30,489 nt of DNA from TMED23 sp964566055 (GCA_964566055.1 CAZMHI010000060.1:1-30489), one strand, 5' to 3'; shown: positions 8,122-16,076, counted from the first letter of the stretch. Notes: generated from the sequence alone by a model not told the origin. Made by a program: numbers and translations.

Positions 8122-8177
8122 GGATGGATAATTCAATTGGAGACGTCACAAAGATAGTTTTCTTCGTAAGGGCGCGG

Positions 8178-8206
8178 ACTTTATGGCGGGGTGCCTGGTA
8201 AGTCAA
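8178..8206 (-). promoter_or_regulatory. Sigma70-type promoter for ffh
   Basis: The minus strand reads TTGACT (8201-8206), a 17-base spacer, then TAAAGT (8178-8183). The -35 matches five of six consensus positions, the -10 four of six, and the spacing is ideal. Predicted transcription would start near 8171, giving a leader of about 137 bases containing the terminator hairpin. Confidence 0.65.
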
Positions 8207-8470
8207 GCCTCCAATCGATTCTCTATTTTGACCAAAAATTCATTTTAGAAAATTAAAACTGCAAATTTACTGATTGGATACTTTCAATTTTTTTTTGCTA
8301 AGGCGTAACCTAATTATAATATTGGGCAAATTTACATTCTGAATAAATATGATGCCCACAAATACCAACAAATTTGACCAGTATTCTTACATAATATTAT
8401 ATGCATATCTACTTGCATGTAACTTAAATAAAACTATATTTTTTGTAAGTTTAATTATCAAAACGTGATC

Positions 8471-8490
8471 TGATGTGCAGGTTTACATCA
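8471..8490. promoter_or_regulatory. Dyad TGATGT-N8-ACATCA upstream of XRE gene
   Basis: Perfect six-base arms separated by eight bases, 140 bases before the XRE start. It has the same arm length and spacing as the dyad at 8561-8580, and the two share the string TGATGT. This could be an operator for the adjacent XRE protein (autoregulation), which is inference. Confidence 0.4.
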
Positions 8491-8560
8491 ATATCTCTTC
8501 GGTTTGTACTTATTTGTTTTGTTTTTTAGAATAATTAAATAGTAAAGTAGGCTTTTTCAA

Positions 8561-8580
8561 ATTGATGTAAAGAAATCAAT
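8561..8580. promoter_or_regulatory. Dyad ATTGAT-N8-ATCAAT upstream of XRE gene
   Basis: A second perfect six-base dyad with an eight-base spacer, 49 bases before the XRE start codon. It overlaps the string TTGATGTAAAG, which resembles the left arm of the site at 8471. Its position near the start of the transcript suits a repressor site. Confidence 0.4.
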
Positions 8581-8629
8581 CGATTAAATCTAATTGTCAT
8601 ATTATAGTGCTCCCGAGGGAGAGTAAATT

Positions 8630-9061
8630 ATGCGAAGAAGAAGAACTATTAAAGATGACGGTCCAGATCCAATTGATAAATATGTTGGCTCGCGAGTTCG
8701 CGCTCGGCGTGTAGGATTAAGAATTAGCCAAACCAAACTTGGTGAAGCCATCGGAGTTACGTTTCAACAAGTACAAAAATATGAAAACGGTACCAATCGG
8801 ATAGGTGCTAGTAATTTGTATAAAATTTCAAAGACGCTCGGTGTCGATGTATCTTTTTTCTTTGAAGGTGTTGAAAATCTTGATGAATCCGAGATTATTA
8901 ATTTGGATTTGTCGGATATTCCCCAAGTACCCTTCGAAGAAGACCCAATGTCTTCGCGTGAGGCCATTGAATTGATGCACAATTATTACCGTGTTTCTGA
9001 CGAAGATGTTCGCAAAAGATTGTCTCAGTTCGTCAAAACTTTAGCTCAAAGTTCCAATTAA
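8630..9061 (+). CDS. XRE-family transcriptional regulator (PraR-like)
   Basis: DNA-binding regulator of 143 residues. A Cro/C1-type helix-turn-helix spans about residues 20-75 (VGSRVRARRVGLRISQTKLG, then FQQVQKYENGTNRIGASNLY), followed by VDVSFFFEG. This layout resembles the PraR/SinR-like regulators widespread in Alphaproteobacteria, some of which control surface, biofilm or symbiosis genes. The C-terminal 60 residues are acidic and then helical, perhaps for dimerisation. The ATG follows a good GAGGGAGAG ribosome-binding site. It is followed by a second XRE gene. The specific targets cannot be told from sequence. Confidence 0.9.
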   Translation: MRRRRTIKDDGPDPIDKYVGSRVRARRVGLRISQTKLGEAIGVTFQQVQKYENGTNRIGASNLYKISKTLGVDVSFFFEGVENLDESEIINLDLSDIPQVPFEEDPMSSREAIELMHNYYRVSDEDVRKRLSQFVKTLAQSSN

Positions 9062-9076
9062 TTCGATTTGTTGTCT

Positions 9077-9098
9077 GAAGCAGATTCCTTTCTGCTTC
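9077..9098 (+). other. Hairpin after first XRE gene
   Basis: GAAGCAGA, loop TTCCTT, TCTGCTTC: a perfect 8-bp stem 16 bases after the XRE stop. It is followed by CCCCCAAAA rather than a T run. It could be a weak or rho-assisted terminator, or an mRNA 3-prime stabilising stem. Confidence 0.4.
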
Positions 9099-9184
9099 CC
9101 CCAAAATACAATCTATTATTGTTATTTTTTCACTTTTTGTGATCATTGGTCGTGATATATCGTTGCTAGCAAGTAGAAATATAT

Positions 9185-9246
9185 TACATTCTATAGGTGT
9201 ATTTTTTCAAGTTAAAAATAACGCCTAATAGGTTCAATAGAATGTA
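9185..9246. promoter_or_regulatory. Split inverted repeat before the second XRE gene
   Basis: TACATTCTAT (9185-9194) and ATAGAATGTA (9237-9246) are perfect 10-base inverted copies, 42 bases apart. The right copy lies 26 bases before the predicted start codon. Two half-sites four helical turns apart would suit looping by a repressor dimer; alternatively it is one long stem in the leader RNA. Confidence 0.4.
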
Positions 9247-9272
9247 GATCGAAAGTGACCGGAAGTGAGATT

Positions 9273-9701
9273 ATGATGATGGAGCAAACATCCGGCGACC
9301 ATCCGGAGAATGAACCAAAAAATCGCGTTCGCAAATATGATTTTCTTAATCCACTAATCGGCCACCGCCTTCGTATACTGCGGCAGGAAAAGGACATTTC
9401 CCGTAGTCGAGTCGCCAAACAAATCAACAAAACGTCTAAACAATTGGCGGCGATAGAAAGCGGAAAAGAAGATTTGACAGCGCAAAATATTTACAAATTG
9501 TGTTCATTCTTTGCTGTTGAAGCCAATTACTTTTTCATTGATCTCGCCGAAATAAATAACGGCAATGGTGAGTTGGCGATTAACGCGCACCAAGCCAAGG
9601 AATTGCGCCGGCTGTTTGATTCATATCTTAATCTGCCCAATCGCGACATGCAGAAATCTCTCGTCCAACTCGCGGAATCTGTTGCCTTAGCAGATATGTA
9701 A
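9273..9701 (+). CDS. Second XRE-family transcriptional regulator
   Basis: Regulator of 142 residues with a helix-turn-helix at about residues 29-85 (IGHRLRILRQEKDISRSRVA, then SKQLAAIESGKEDLTAQNIY) and the same VEANYFF continuation as its upstream neighbour (VDVSFFF). The two are probably diverged paralogues. I chose the ATG at 9273 because GGAAGTGAG lies directly before it; a GTG at 9255 would add six residues, and three ATGs in a row leave a small ambiguity. The HTH is less canonical than in the first gene (TSKQLAAIESGK replaces FQQVQKYENGT), so target recognition probably differs. Confidence 0.87.
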   Translation: MMMEQTSGDHPENEPKNRVRKYDFLNPLIGHRLRILRQEKDISRSRVAKQINKTSKQLAAIESGKEDLTAQNIYKLCSFFAVEANYFFIDLAEINNGNGELAINAHQAKELRRLFDSYLNLPNRDMQKSLVQLAESVALADM

Positions 9702-9759
9702 AGCTCCTTTCGTAGAATTGGCCTTTTGCCGGGATCGTATCGCCTTGCTAAGATAGGTC

Positions 9760-10464
9760 ATGAACTATTCCACTATCGAACAACATCTCAAGCAATACAG
9801 TCTGCGCTGTTGCGGTGGTTTTCATCCGACCTCAGATGACCAACGTGACGTTGACGCGTTAAGAGATTTTCAAACCGCTGTTATCGTGGGTAATGCCGGC
9901 AATCACACCAGCTTCAATTTCTGGCAAGCCTTTGAAATAAAGCGAGAGAAAGTTAAGAACCCGCTGGAAAACTGGACCCGCCAAACATTGACAAAAATTG
10001 CCAAAGACTTAGAGGCTGCGGTAATTTTCCCCTTTGATGGACCACCCTATATTCCCATTTTGACTTGGGCACAAAAAGCCGAGGCTGTCTTCCCCTCTCC
10101 CTTTGGGCCACTTATCCACCCTCAGTATGGACTGTGGCACGCCTATCGAGGGGTTTTACTATTTGAAGATAATATTGAGCTGCCATCGCTTGGAACCCAA
10201 ACTTCGCCCTGCCAAAATTGTGCCGAGCAGCCCTGTATTTCAACCTGTCCGGTTGAGGCTATTGCAGACGAAGAATTCCCCGATAACTTTGATATCAAGG
10301 CTTGTACTGGGTTTATGGCGTCGGCCAAAGGAAAAGTATGTTTACAAGATGGTTGTTTGGCACGCCGCGCCTGCCCCATTGGCCAGGAACATATCTACGA
10401 GCCGGCTCAGGCAGAATTTCATCTGACGGCATTTCTTGAAATCTTTGGGCCAAAATCCGATTAA
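9760..10464 (+). CDS. 4Fe-4S dicluster ferredoxin-like protein
   Basis: Protein of 234 residues with eight cysteines in its C-terminal third: C151, C154, C159 and C163 (CQNCAEQPCISTCP), then C182, C194, C199 and C205. This suggests two iron-sulfur clusters. The N-terminal 140 residues have no cysteine pattern apart from a CC pair at 17-18; their IVGNAGNHTSFNFW and FPSPFGPLIHPQYGLWHAYRG segments recall the N-terminal domains of QueG-type and MMACHC-like cobalamin proteins. That resemblance is an impression. No signal peptide is seen, so it is cytoplasmic. It precedes dapF by 49 bases on the same strand. The electron partner and substrate are unknown. Confidence 0.8.
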   Translation: MNYSTIEQHLKQYSLRCCGGFHPTSDDQRDVDALRDFQTAVIVGNAGNHTSFNFWQAFEIKREKVKNPLENWTRQTLTKIAKDLEAAVIFPFDGPPYIPILTWAQKAEAVFPSPFGPLIHPQYGLWHAYRGVLLFEDNIELPSLGTQTSPCQNCAEQPCISTCPVEAIADEEFPDNFDIKACTGFMASAKGKVCLQDGCLARRACPIGQEHIYEPAQAEFHLTAFLEIFGPKSD

Positions 10465-10513
10465 GACACTAAATCGGGTGGACTTCTGTCCCTATCAGTT
10501 CTATATCGCCCCT

Positions 10514-11332
10514 ATGACCGCATTGAAATTTATAAAAATGCATGGCCTCGGCAATGACTTTGTCATATTGGACGGGCGCAGCACGCCACTGGAACTAAAC
10601 GCGGCCCAAACACTGGCGATAGCAGATCGCCGGCGTGGAATCGGCTGCGACCAATTGATCCTGCTTGAGGAAACCGAAAGTAGTACAGATATTAGGATGC
10701 GTATCCGCAATGCGGATGGCGGTGAAGTTGAAGCCTGTGGTAATGCCGCCCGCTGTGTCGGCCAGTTAATACTCGATGAAAAAGGCGCCGATCAGGCTAA
10801 GATTGAAACCCTGGGCGGCGAATTGACGGCGACTCGCGCGAGCACCGGCATCACCGTCGATATGGGTCCGGCTTATCTTGAATGGCAGGATATTCCTCTG
10901 GCGAGCGAGGTGGATACACTTGCCCTTAACATGCATGAAGGGCCTTTGAGCAACCCAGTTGCCGTTGGCATGGGCAATCCTCATGCGGTGTTTTTTGTTC
11001 CCGACGCCGAGGCGATTGATCTCGGAATTGTCGGGCCACCGCTTGAACACCATGGGCTATATCCTAACCGGACAAATGTCGAAGCAGCCCAGATCATTTC
11101 CCGCAATAAAATTCGCCTGCGCGTTTGGGAACGTGGTGTCGGCGAAACTGAGGCCTGTGGTTCCGGCGCCTGCGCGGCCTTGGTCGCCGCTTCCCGGCGC
11201 GATCTCACCGACCGAAAAGCCAGCGTTGAACTAAACGGCGGCACTTTGGAGATCGAATGGCGTGATGACAATCATGTGCTAATGACCGGGCCAACTGAAT
11301 TGAGTTTTACCGGCACTTGGGTATTGTCATGA
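10514..11332 (+). CDS. dapF: Diaminopimelate epimerase
   Basis: Interconverts LL- and meso-diaminopimelate for lysine and peptidoglycan. It has 272 residues from the ATG at 10514, giving the usual MTALKFIKMHGLGNDFVILD start; an upstream ATG at 10436 would add 26 residues that do not fit the family and overlap the preceding gene. Both catalytic cysteines are present: C75 in EACGNAARC and C215 in EACGSGAC. The stop overlaps the next start as ATGA, so mtaB is probably translationally coupled. Confidence 0.97.
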   Translation: MTALKFIKMHGLGNDFVILDGRSTPLELNAAQTLAIADRRRGIGCDQLILLEETESSTDIRMRIRNADGGEVEACGNAARCVGQLILDEKGADQAKIETLGGELTATRASTGITVDMGPAYLEWQDIPLASEVDTLALNMHEGPLSNPVAVGMGNPHAVFFVPDAEAIDLGIVGPPLEHHGLYPNRTNVEAAQIISRNKIRLRVWERGVGETEACGSGACAALVAASRRDLTDRKASVELNGGTLEIEWRDDNHVLMTGPTELSFTGTWVLS

Positions 11333-12582
11333 GCAATTCACCCAAAGTAGTCACCCTGGGCTGCCGCCTCAACGCCTTTGAGTCAGAAGTTATGCGCGCA
11401 CAGGCCAAACAAGCCGGCTTAGGTGATGCAGTCATTTTCAATACTTGTGCGGTAACGTCCGAGGCTGAACGTCAAGCCCGCCAGCAAATTAGAAAGCTGC
11501 GGCGTGAAAATCCGGACACCCGCATCATTGTTTCAGGCTGTGCGGCGCAAATCTCCCCGGAAATTTTTGCCGCCATGCCGGAAGTTGATCAGGTATTGGG
11601 CAATGAGGAAAAGCTCAAGGCTGAAAGTTATCTACCGGAAGACTCACCTGAAAAGATTATAGTCTCGGACATCATGCAGGCGACCGAGATCGCTGGACAT
11701 CTAATCAGCGGGTTTGAATCGCGTTCGCGCGCCTTCGTACAAATCCAACAAGGCTGCGACCATCGCTGCACCTTCTGTATCATTCCGTTTGGCCGCGGCA
11801 ACAGCCGATCCGTGCCCATCGACCATATTGTTGAGCAAGTAAAACAGCTCACCAGCCAAGGCTATCAGGAAGTCGTGTTCACCGGCGTTGATATCTCCTC
11901 CTACGGTGGGGATTTACCGAGCAGCCCCAGTCTCGGGCAAATGACACGAAGCTTGCTAGCCGCTGTGCCCGAAGTACAACGGCTGCGGCTGAGCTCGCTC
12001 GACCCTGCCGTGATAGACCGTGAGCTGATCGATTTAATCGCAACCGAGCCGCGCCTGATGCCGCATCTGCATTTGAGTGTACAAGCCGGCAGCGATCTGA
12101 TTTTAAAACGTATGAAACGCCGCCATAACCGTCAGGACGTCATTGATCTTTGCGTGCGTATTCGTAAATCACGTCCCGACGTGGTTTTTGGTGCAGACCT
12201 TATCACCGGCTTTCCCACTGAAAGTGAAGCGATGTTTGAAGAAACATTACGTCTGGTCGATGAGGCCGGTCTGACCTATCTGCATGTTTTTCCTTATTCA
12301 CCCCGCCCTGATACGCCGGCTGCCGAGATGCCTCAGATTGAAGATAAAATCCGCAAAGCCAGGGCTGCAAAACTCCGCCGCAAAGGCGAAGAAACAACGG
12401 CAGCTTATTTCGAGAAGTTGCCGGGTCAAACTGCTAAAGTTCTGGTCGAACGTAACAGCCAGGGCTACACCGAAACGTATGCCCCGGTGCGATTAGATAC
12501 GGAATATGAACAAGGCGCGATTGTCTCAGCTTTGATTACCGGCGCTTCACCCGATGGCCTGATTGCGGAATTAACTCGATAA
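11329..12582 (+). CDS. mtaB: tRNA ms2t6A37 methylthiotransferase
   Basis: Radical-SAM enzyme that converts t6A to ms2t6A at position 37 of tRNAs. It has 417 residues. The N-terminal UPF0004 domain carries three cluster cysteines (C12 in TLGCRLN, C40 in FNTCAVT, C71 in SGCAAQ). The radical-SAM motif is GCDHRCTFC (C143, C147, C150). A C-terminal TRAM-like segment starts around KLPGQTAKVLVERN. The ATG at 11329 overlaps the dapF stop by four bases; an ATG at 11317 is also in frame but less likely. dapF-mtaB-ftsY is a familiar alphaproteobacterial string. Confidence 0.95.
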   Translation: MSNSPKVVTLGCRLNAFESEVMRAQAKQAGLGDAVIFNTCAVTSEAERQARQQIRKLRRENPDTRIIVSGCAAQISPEIFAAMPEVDQVLGNEEKLKAESYLPEDSPEKIIVSDIMQATEIAGHLISGFESRSRAFVQIQQGCDHRCTFCIIPFGRGNSRSVPIDHIVEQVKQLTSQGYQEVVFTGVDISSYGGDLPSSPSLGQMTRSLLAAVPEVQRLRLSSLDPAVIDRELIDLIATEPRLMPHLHLSVQAGSDLILKRMKRRHNRQDVIDLCVRIRKSRPDVVFGADLITGFPTESEAMFEETLRLVDEAGLTYLHVFPYSPRPDTPAAEMPQIEDKIRKARAAKLRRKGEETTAAYFEKLPGQTAKVLVERNSQGYTETYAPVRLDTEYEQGAIVSALITGASPDGLIAELTR

Positions 12583-13517
12583 TGAATAACACTCCAAAAT
12601 CCGGCTGGCTGTCCCGCCTCAAAGCCGGCCTTAGCCGTTCCTCTTCCGCCCTCACTCAAGGCATCAACGATCTCTTTACCAAGCGCAAACTAGATGATGC
12701 GGCGCTTGAAGAATTAGAGGAAATTCTAATCACTTCGGATTTGGGTGTGGCAACGGCGGCTGGTTTAACGCAGAAAATTGCTACTGGGCGATTTGACCAG
12801 GAGGTTACCTCGGAAGAGATCCGGGGTGCTTTGGCTGCAGAAATTACCGTGATATTAGAACCGGTTGCGATTCCACTTGAACCTGATGCCAGTCATTGCC
12901 CGCACGTTATTCTCGTCTGCGGCGTCAATGGCGTCGGCAAGACAACAACCATTGGCAAGTTGGCGCAAACCTATGTCCAAACTGGCAAAAAAGTTGTGCT
13001 GGCTGCTGGGGATACCTTCCGTGCCGCAGCAATTGAGCAACTCCAGATTTGGGGTGAACGCACCGCGTGTCCCGTAATCGCAACAGAGCTTGGTAAGGAT
13101 GCTGCAGGTCTGGCTTTCGATGCGCTGCAGCAAGCCAAAGCCATGAACGCCGATATATTATTGATCGATACGGCGGGCCGGCTGCAAAATAAAAGTGAGC
13201 TGATGGATGAGCTTGAAAAGATTGTCCGGGTGATCCGGAAAATTGATGACACGGCGCCCCATAGCTGCTTGCTGGTGCTCGATGCAACAACCGGTCAGAA
13301 CGCACATTCACAAGTTGAAATATTTTCTGAAATGATTGATGTCACCGGCCTGATCGTCACCAAACTCGATGGCTCATCCAAAGGCGGCGTACTGGTTTCA
13401 TTAGCGGAGAAGTTCGGCCTGCCGGTGCATGCTGTCGGTGTTGGTGAACAGGCTGAGGATCTGCGTCCCTTTAAAGCTCAAGATTTCGCTGATTCCCTGC
13501 TTGGCCTCGAGAGCTAA
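12582..13517 (+). CDS. ftsY: Signal recognition particle receptor FtsY
   Basis: Membrane-associated GTPase that receives the Ffh-ribosome complex and delivers it to the SecYEG translocon. It has 311 residues, the short form lacking the long acidic A domain of E. coli FtsY. After a helical N domain come the G-domain motifs GVNGVGKTTTIGKLA, DTFRAAAIEQL, DTAGRL, TKLDGSSKGG and the FtsY-specific end GVGEQAEDLRPF. The start overlaps the mtaB stop as TAATG. Its partner ffh lies 4.5 kb away on the other strand, so both halves of the pathway are in the window. Confidence 0.97.
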   Translation: MNNTPKSGWLSRLKAGLSRSSSALTQGINDLFTKRKLDDAALEELEEILITSDLGVATAAGLTQKIATGRFDQEVTSEEIRGALAAEITVILEPVAIPLEPDASHCPHVILVCGVNGVGKTTTIGKLAQTYVQTGKKVVLAAGDTFRAAAIEQLQIWGERTACPVIATELGKDAAGLAFDALQQAKAMNADILLIDTAGRLQNKSELMDELEKIVRVIRKIDDTAPHSCLLVLDATTGQNAHSQVEIFSEMIDVTGLIVTKLDGSSKGGVLVSLAEKFGLPVHAVGVGEQAEDLRPFKAQDFADSLLGLES

Positions 13518-13566
13518 AAGTTAATTTTTTCAAAGGTGCCTGGCACCTTTTATTTTGTTAACTTTT
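13517..13566 (+). terminator. Terminator / long nested inverted repeat after ftsY
   Basis: AAAGGTGCC (13532-13540), T, GGCACCTTT (13542-13550) form the inner stem, followed by TATTTTG, which suits termination of ftsY on the plus strand. An outer pair, AAAAGTTAA (13517-13525) with TTAACTTTT (13558-13566), extends the symmetry to 50 bases with a 7 x 7 internal loop. It lies between convergent genes and could serve both directions, although the minus side lacks a T run directly after the inner stem. Confidence 0.7.
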
Positions 13567-13567
13567 T

Positions 13568-13813
13568 CTAGACGCGGATGTTGAGATAAAAGCCGCGCGG
13601 CACATCGTCGCGCAACGGTTTATCGGCATCTAAAGTCTGATTGAGTTTATCGAGGGCACGGCGGAACGCCGGCTCATCCATCGGCTTGGTAATCCGCGCC
13701 TGCCGGTCAACTTCTTTTGAGGCTTCATATCCAGAAAGGGCTTGCTGGCGAAACTGCCCTGAATGTTTCAGAGGCTGGACCGCCGCACCCACCATTTTCA
13801 CATCATCACTCAT
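13568..13813 (-). CDS. Small conserved-looking protein, function unknown
   Basis: Protein of 81 residues, hydrophilic, with no signal peptide or membrane segment. The C-terminus PLRDDVPRGFYLNIRV is distinctive, and I recall similar ends in small hypothetical proteins of Rhodospirillales, but I cannot name a characterised relative. A loose resemblance to FlaG-like flagellar proteins (short, ending in a beta strand) is possible and unproven. The ribosome-binding site is weak (ATAAGAAATCAAATG). It converges on ftsY and is divergent from the chemoreceptor-like gene. Confidence 0.65.
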   Translation of the reverse strand: MSDDVKMVGAAVQPLKHSGQFRQQALSGYEASKEVDRQARITKPMDEPAFRRALDKLNQTLDADKPLRDDVPRGFYLNIRV

Positions 13814-14048
13814 TTGATTTCTTATATCTGGTGATTGTTTGTTGTCTTTTCACGCAGCGGCATCATGCCAAGAAAACATTTGAAAAGAGTTAACGAAATT
13901 AGATGGCAGGACGATTCTCAATAATTCAGCCAAAATAATTTTGCGCTGGCGGTCCTAATCAGGCTAACATGAGACAAATCACTGGTTTTAAGACAATAAT
14001 ACCAAGAACTTACCTGAATTTAAATTAGGTACACCACGAGGAAACACC
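13814..14048. other. Divergent intergenic region
   Basis: This 235-base spacer separates the divergent small protein and chemoreceptor-like genes. It ends with GAGGAAACACC, a good ribosome-binding site for the gene at 14049. No confident promoter or palindrome is seen. Confidence 0.5.
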
Positions 14049-16055
14049 ATGGCTGAAGACGAACCGGCATTGCCGTCTAATCCGAACGCGCCCGCAATTG
14101 GGAACAACTCAAGCCGGGATTTGGCGCAGGAAGTCTCACCGGTCATCAAAGGTGATCCTTCGCGTGATGATCCATCACATCACTCCTTTATGGGCTCGTC
14201 ACGTTTTGCCACGCGTCATTCTCTGTTTACCATTTTAGCTCTGCTGGCGATTGGCGGGATGGCCGCCTTATTTTTTCATGCGGATCAATTACTGACGAAA
14301 TCTCTTGATCAAGTTCGCACGGCAAGTCATCTGGCCAGCCTGGTTTCCCGGATTGAATCAGCGGCACTGTCACTAAATAGCGACAGCCAGAACTTTATTT
14401 TAAATCGTGATTTACGCTATGCCGAAAATTATCAAAAACGTTCGGAAGCACTGGCCCGCGACCTTAAACTATTAATGGATGACCCTGCTGCCACTGACGC
14501 TCAAAAAATGGCAACAACATTAAATGACGGAGTCGCCCAACATGCCGGACAATTCACCAACATTGTTAAAATCAATACTTTGTTGGGATTTGATGTCGAA
14601 GGCGGCCTCGCCGGCAACGCCAAAGCTTCCTTCACCGCGCTTGAAAAGCGCCTTGATCAATTGGGCTCTCAATTAAAAGACAGTGGCGCCCGGGAAGGGC
14701 TCGGCACTATCAAGGCGGCTGAATTACAAATGGCGCAAAGCCCAACCAGCAAAACCCTGCAACAGGTCCAGATTGACATTGGCTTGTTTAATAAAACTCT
14801 CGTGGCTTCGGCATTAAGCGATGCTGAAAAGAAAACCGTATTGGCGATGCTGCAAAGTCACCGCAGCGATATCACCCAACTCGGTCGCACCCGAATTACG
14901 CTGGCCAGGGAAATAACCCGGCTGGGTGAAATCAATACTTATATGGCACCGAGTCTTGATACCCTTATTAATTATTCCGGTAATTTTTCCCTCCTGGCGC
15001 GCCAGGAAAGCAAAACCACCCAGGACTTTATCCGCAAAATACTGGCTGGCGGCGGCGGGGGTATATTGCTTGTTCTGAGTTTCTTCGGACTGATCTTGAT
15101 GCGCAGTATTTCTAAACCAACATCACGTATTTCTGAGGTGGCGCTTGAGCTCGCTCATGGCAATGTCAGCGCACCAATCCCCTATCTCGGCAACTATGAT
15201 GAGGCCGGCGAAATTGCCAATGCTTTAGCCATCTTCCGGGAGAATATGCTGCAAGCTGATCGCCTGCGTAAAGATCTCGAAGTTGCCCTCAATCAGCAAT
15301 CCGACCAAATCGTGGTACCACCTCTGGCAGAAACAACGGAGGAAGCGCTGGAAGAGTTTAAAGCGGAAATCAGGGAAGAGATCAGAGAAGATATGGCTGA
15401 TAAAGTTGATACGCCGGGCCGGGACCTCATTCCAAACGCTCACAATTTACCGGCAGAGACGGAATTCCAAAGTGGTGAAGATGATGCCATTGATGAAACT
15501 GCTGAACTTCAATCGCCGATCGGCAAAAGCGCGATTACGTCAATTAGCCAGCAGGTGACCGAGACCAGCAAAACTGCGTCAATCGCCGCTGAAGATGCTG
15601 AGCGCACGGAAACCATGGTATTGGGCCTTGATGAAGCGGTTGAGAAAATTGAGGATATTGAAATCCTCATGGTCGGCATCAGCGATCAGATGAGTTTGCT
15701 GTCTGTTCAAACTGCTCTGCTTGATGATGCAAGTGATGCTGAGAACCTCATCCACCTAGATGAAAAACGCGGCAAGAAGAAAAGCGGGGCCAAAACCACT
15801 TCGGGGCAATCGGTTGGTGACCGCATTGATACTATCCAAGGCGGCACCAAACGGGCGATTAAGGCAACGCAATCAATTGGCCGCACCATCAATGCCGTCA
15901 ATGAAACGGCTAAGGAATTCGCTGCCATCGCCTCCAAGGAAGCACTTGATGCCGCTAATGATTTGCTCCGTCAGTCGGAGGATTTGCGGGAAATGCTCGA
16001 TAATCTATTGGGTAAAGTAGATACCAGTGGAAACCAGTCAAAGGCGAAAGAGTAA
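14049..16055 (+). CDS. HBM/HAMP membrane protein with degenerate chemoreceptor signalling domain
   Basis: Protein of 668 residues. A cytoplasmic N-terminal tail of about 57 residues precedes a first membrane helix (about 58-76). The helical periplasmic domain of about 255 residues is the size of HBM sensor modules. A second membrane helix (about 333-353) and a HAMP domain (about 354-406) follow. After an acidic linker the C-terminus is coiled coil. A segment around 543-566 (ISDQMSLLSVQTALLDDASD) aligns with the chemoreceptor hairpin tip but has lost the EAARAGE part. It probably derives from a methyl-accepting chemotaxis protein, yet CheA/CheW coupling is doubtful. No che genes are nearby. 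Confidence 0.8.
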   Translation: MAEDEPALPSNPNAPAIGNNSSRDLAQEVSPVIKGDPSRDDPSHHSFMGSSRFATRHSLFTILALLAIGGMAALFFHADQLLTKSLDQVRTASHLASLVSRIESAALSLNSDSQNFILNRDLRYAENYQKRSEALARDLKLLMDDPAATDAQKMATTLNDGVAQHAGQFTNIVKINTLLGFDVEGGLAGNAKASFTALEKRLDQLGSQLKDSGAREGLGTIKAAELQMAQSPTSKTLQQVQIDIGLFNKTLVASALSDAEKKTVLAMLQSHRSDITQLGRTRITLAREITRLGEINTYMAPSLDTLINYSGNFSLLARQESKTTQDFIRKILAGGGGGILLVLSFFGLILMRSISKPTSRISEVALELAHGNVSAPIPYLGNYDEAGEIANALAIFRENMLQADRLRKDLEVALNQQSDQIVVPPLAETTEEALEEFKAEIREEIREDMADKVDTPGRDLIPNAHNLPAETEFQSGEDDAIDETAELQSPIGKSAITSISQQVTETSKTASIAAEDAERTETMVLGLDEAVEKIEDIEILMVGISDQMSLLSVQTALLDDASDAENLIHLDEKRGKKKSGAKTTSGQSVGDRIDTIQGGTKRAIKATQSIGRTINAVNETAKEFAAIASKEALDAANDLLRQSEDLREMLDNLLGKVDTSGNQSKAKE

Positions 16056-16076
16056 CAGCAGCCATTAAAAAACGGC

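Larger units (their letters stand above)
8207..8629. other. AT-rich gene-free spacer between ffh and the first XRE regulator
   Basis: About 420 bases, markedly richer in A and T than the flanking genes, with no convincing reading frame. It holds two spaced dyads near its right end, annotated separately. A weak promoter-like pair TTGACC...TTATAT sits near 8380-8405. No tRNA or known RNA shape is recognised. Confidence 0.6.

Noticed and set aside
8057..8171. 4.5S SRP RNA (ffs) just upstream of ffh
   Set aside because: The size fits, but the GGAA-type tetraloop, the GGAAGCAGC-like symmetric loop region and a long full-length hairpin are all missing.
10436..10513. 26-residue N-terminal extension of dapF
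   Set aside because: The family begins at the MTALKFIKMHGLGND position; the extension overlaps the preceding Fe-S gene and has no family counterpart.
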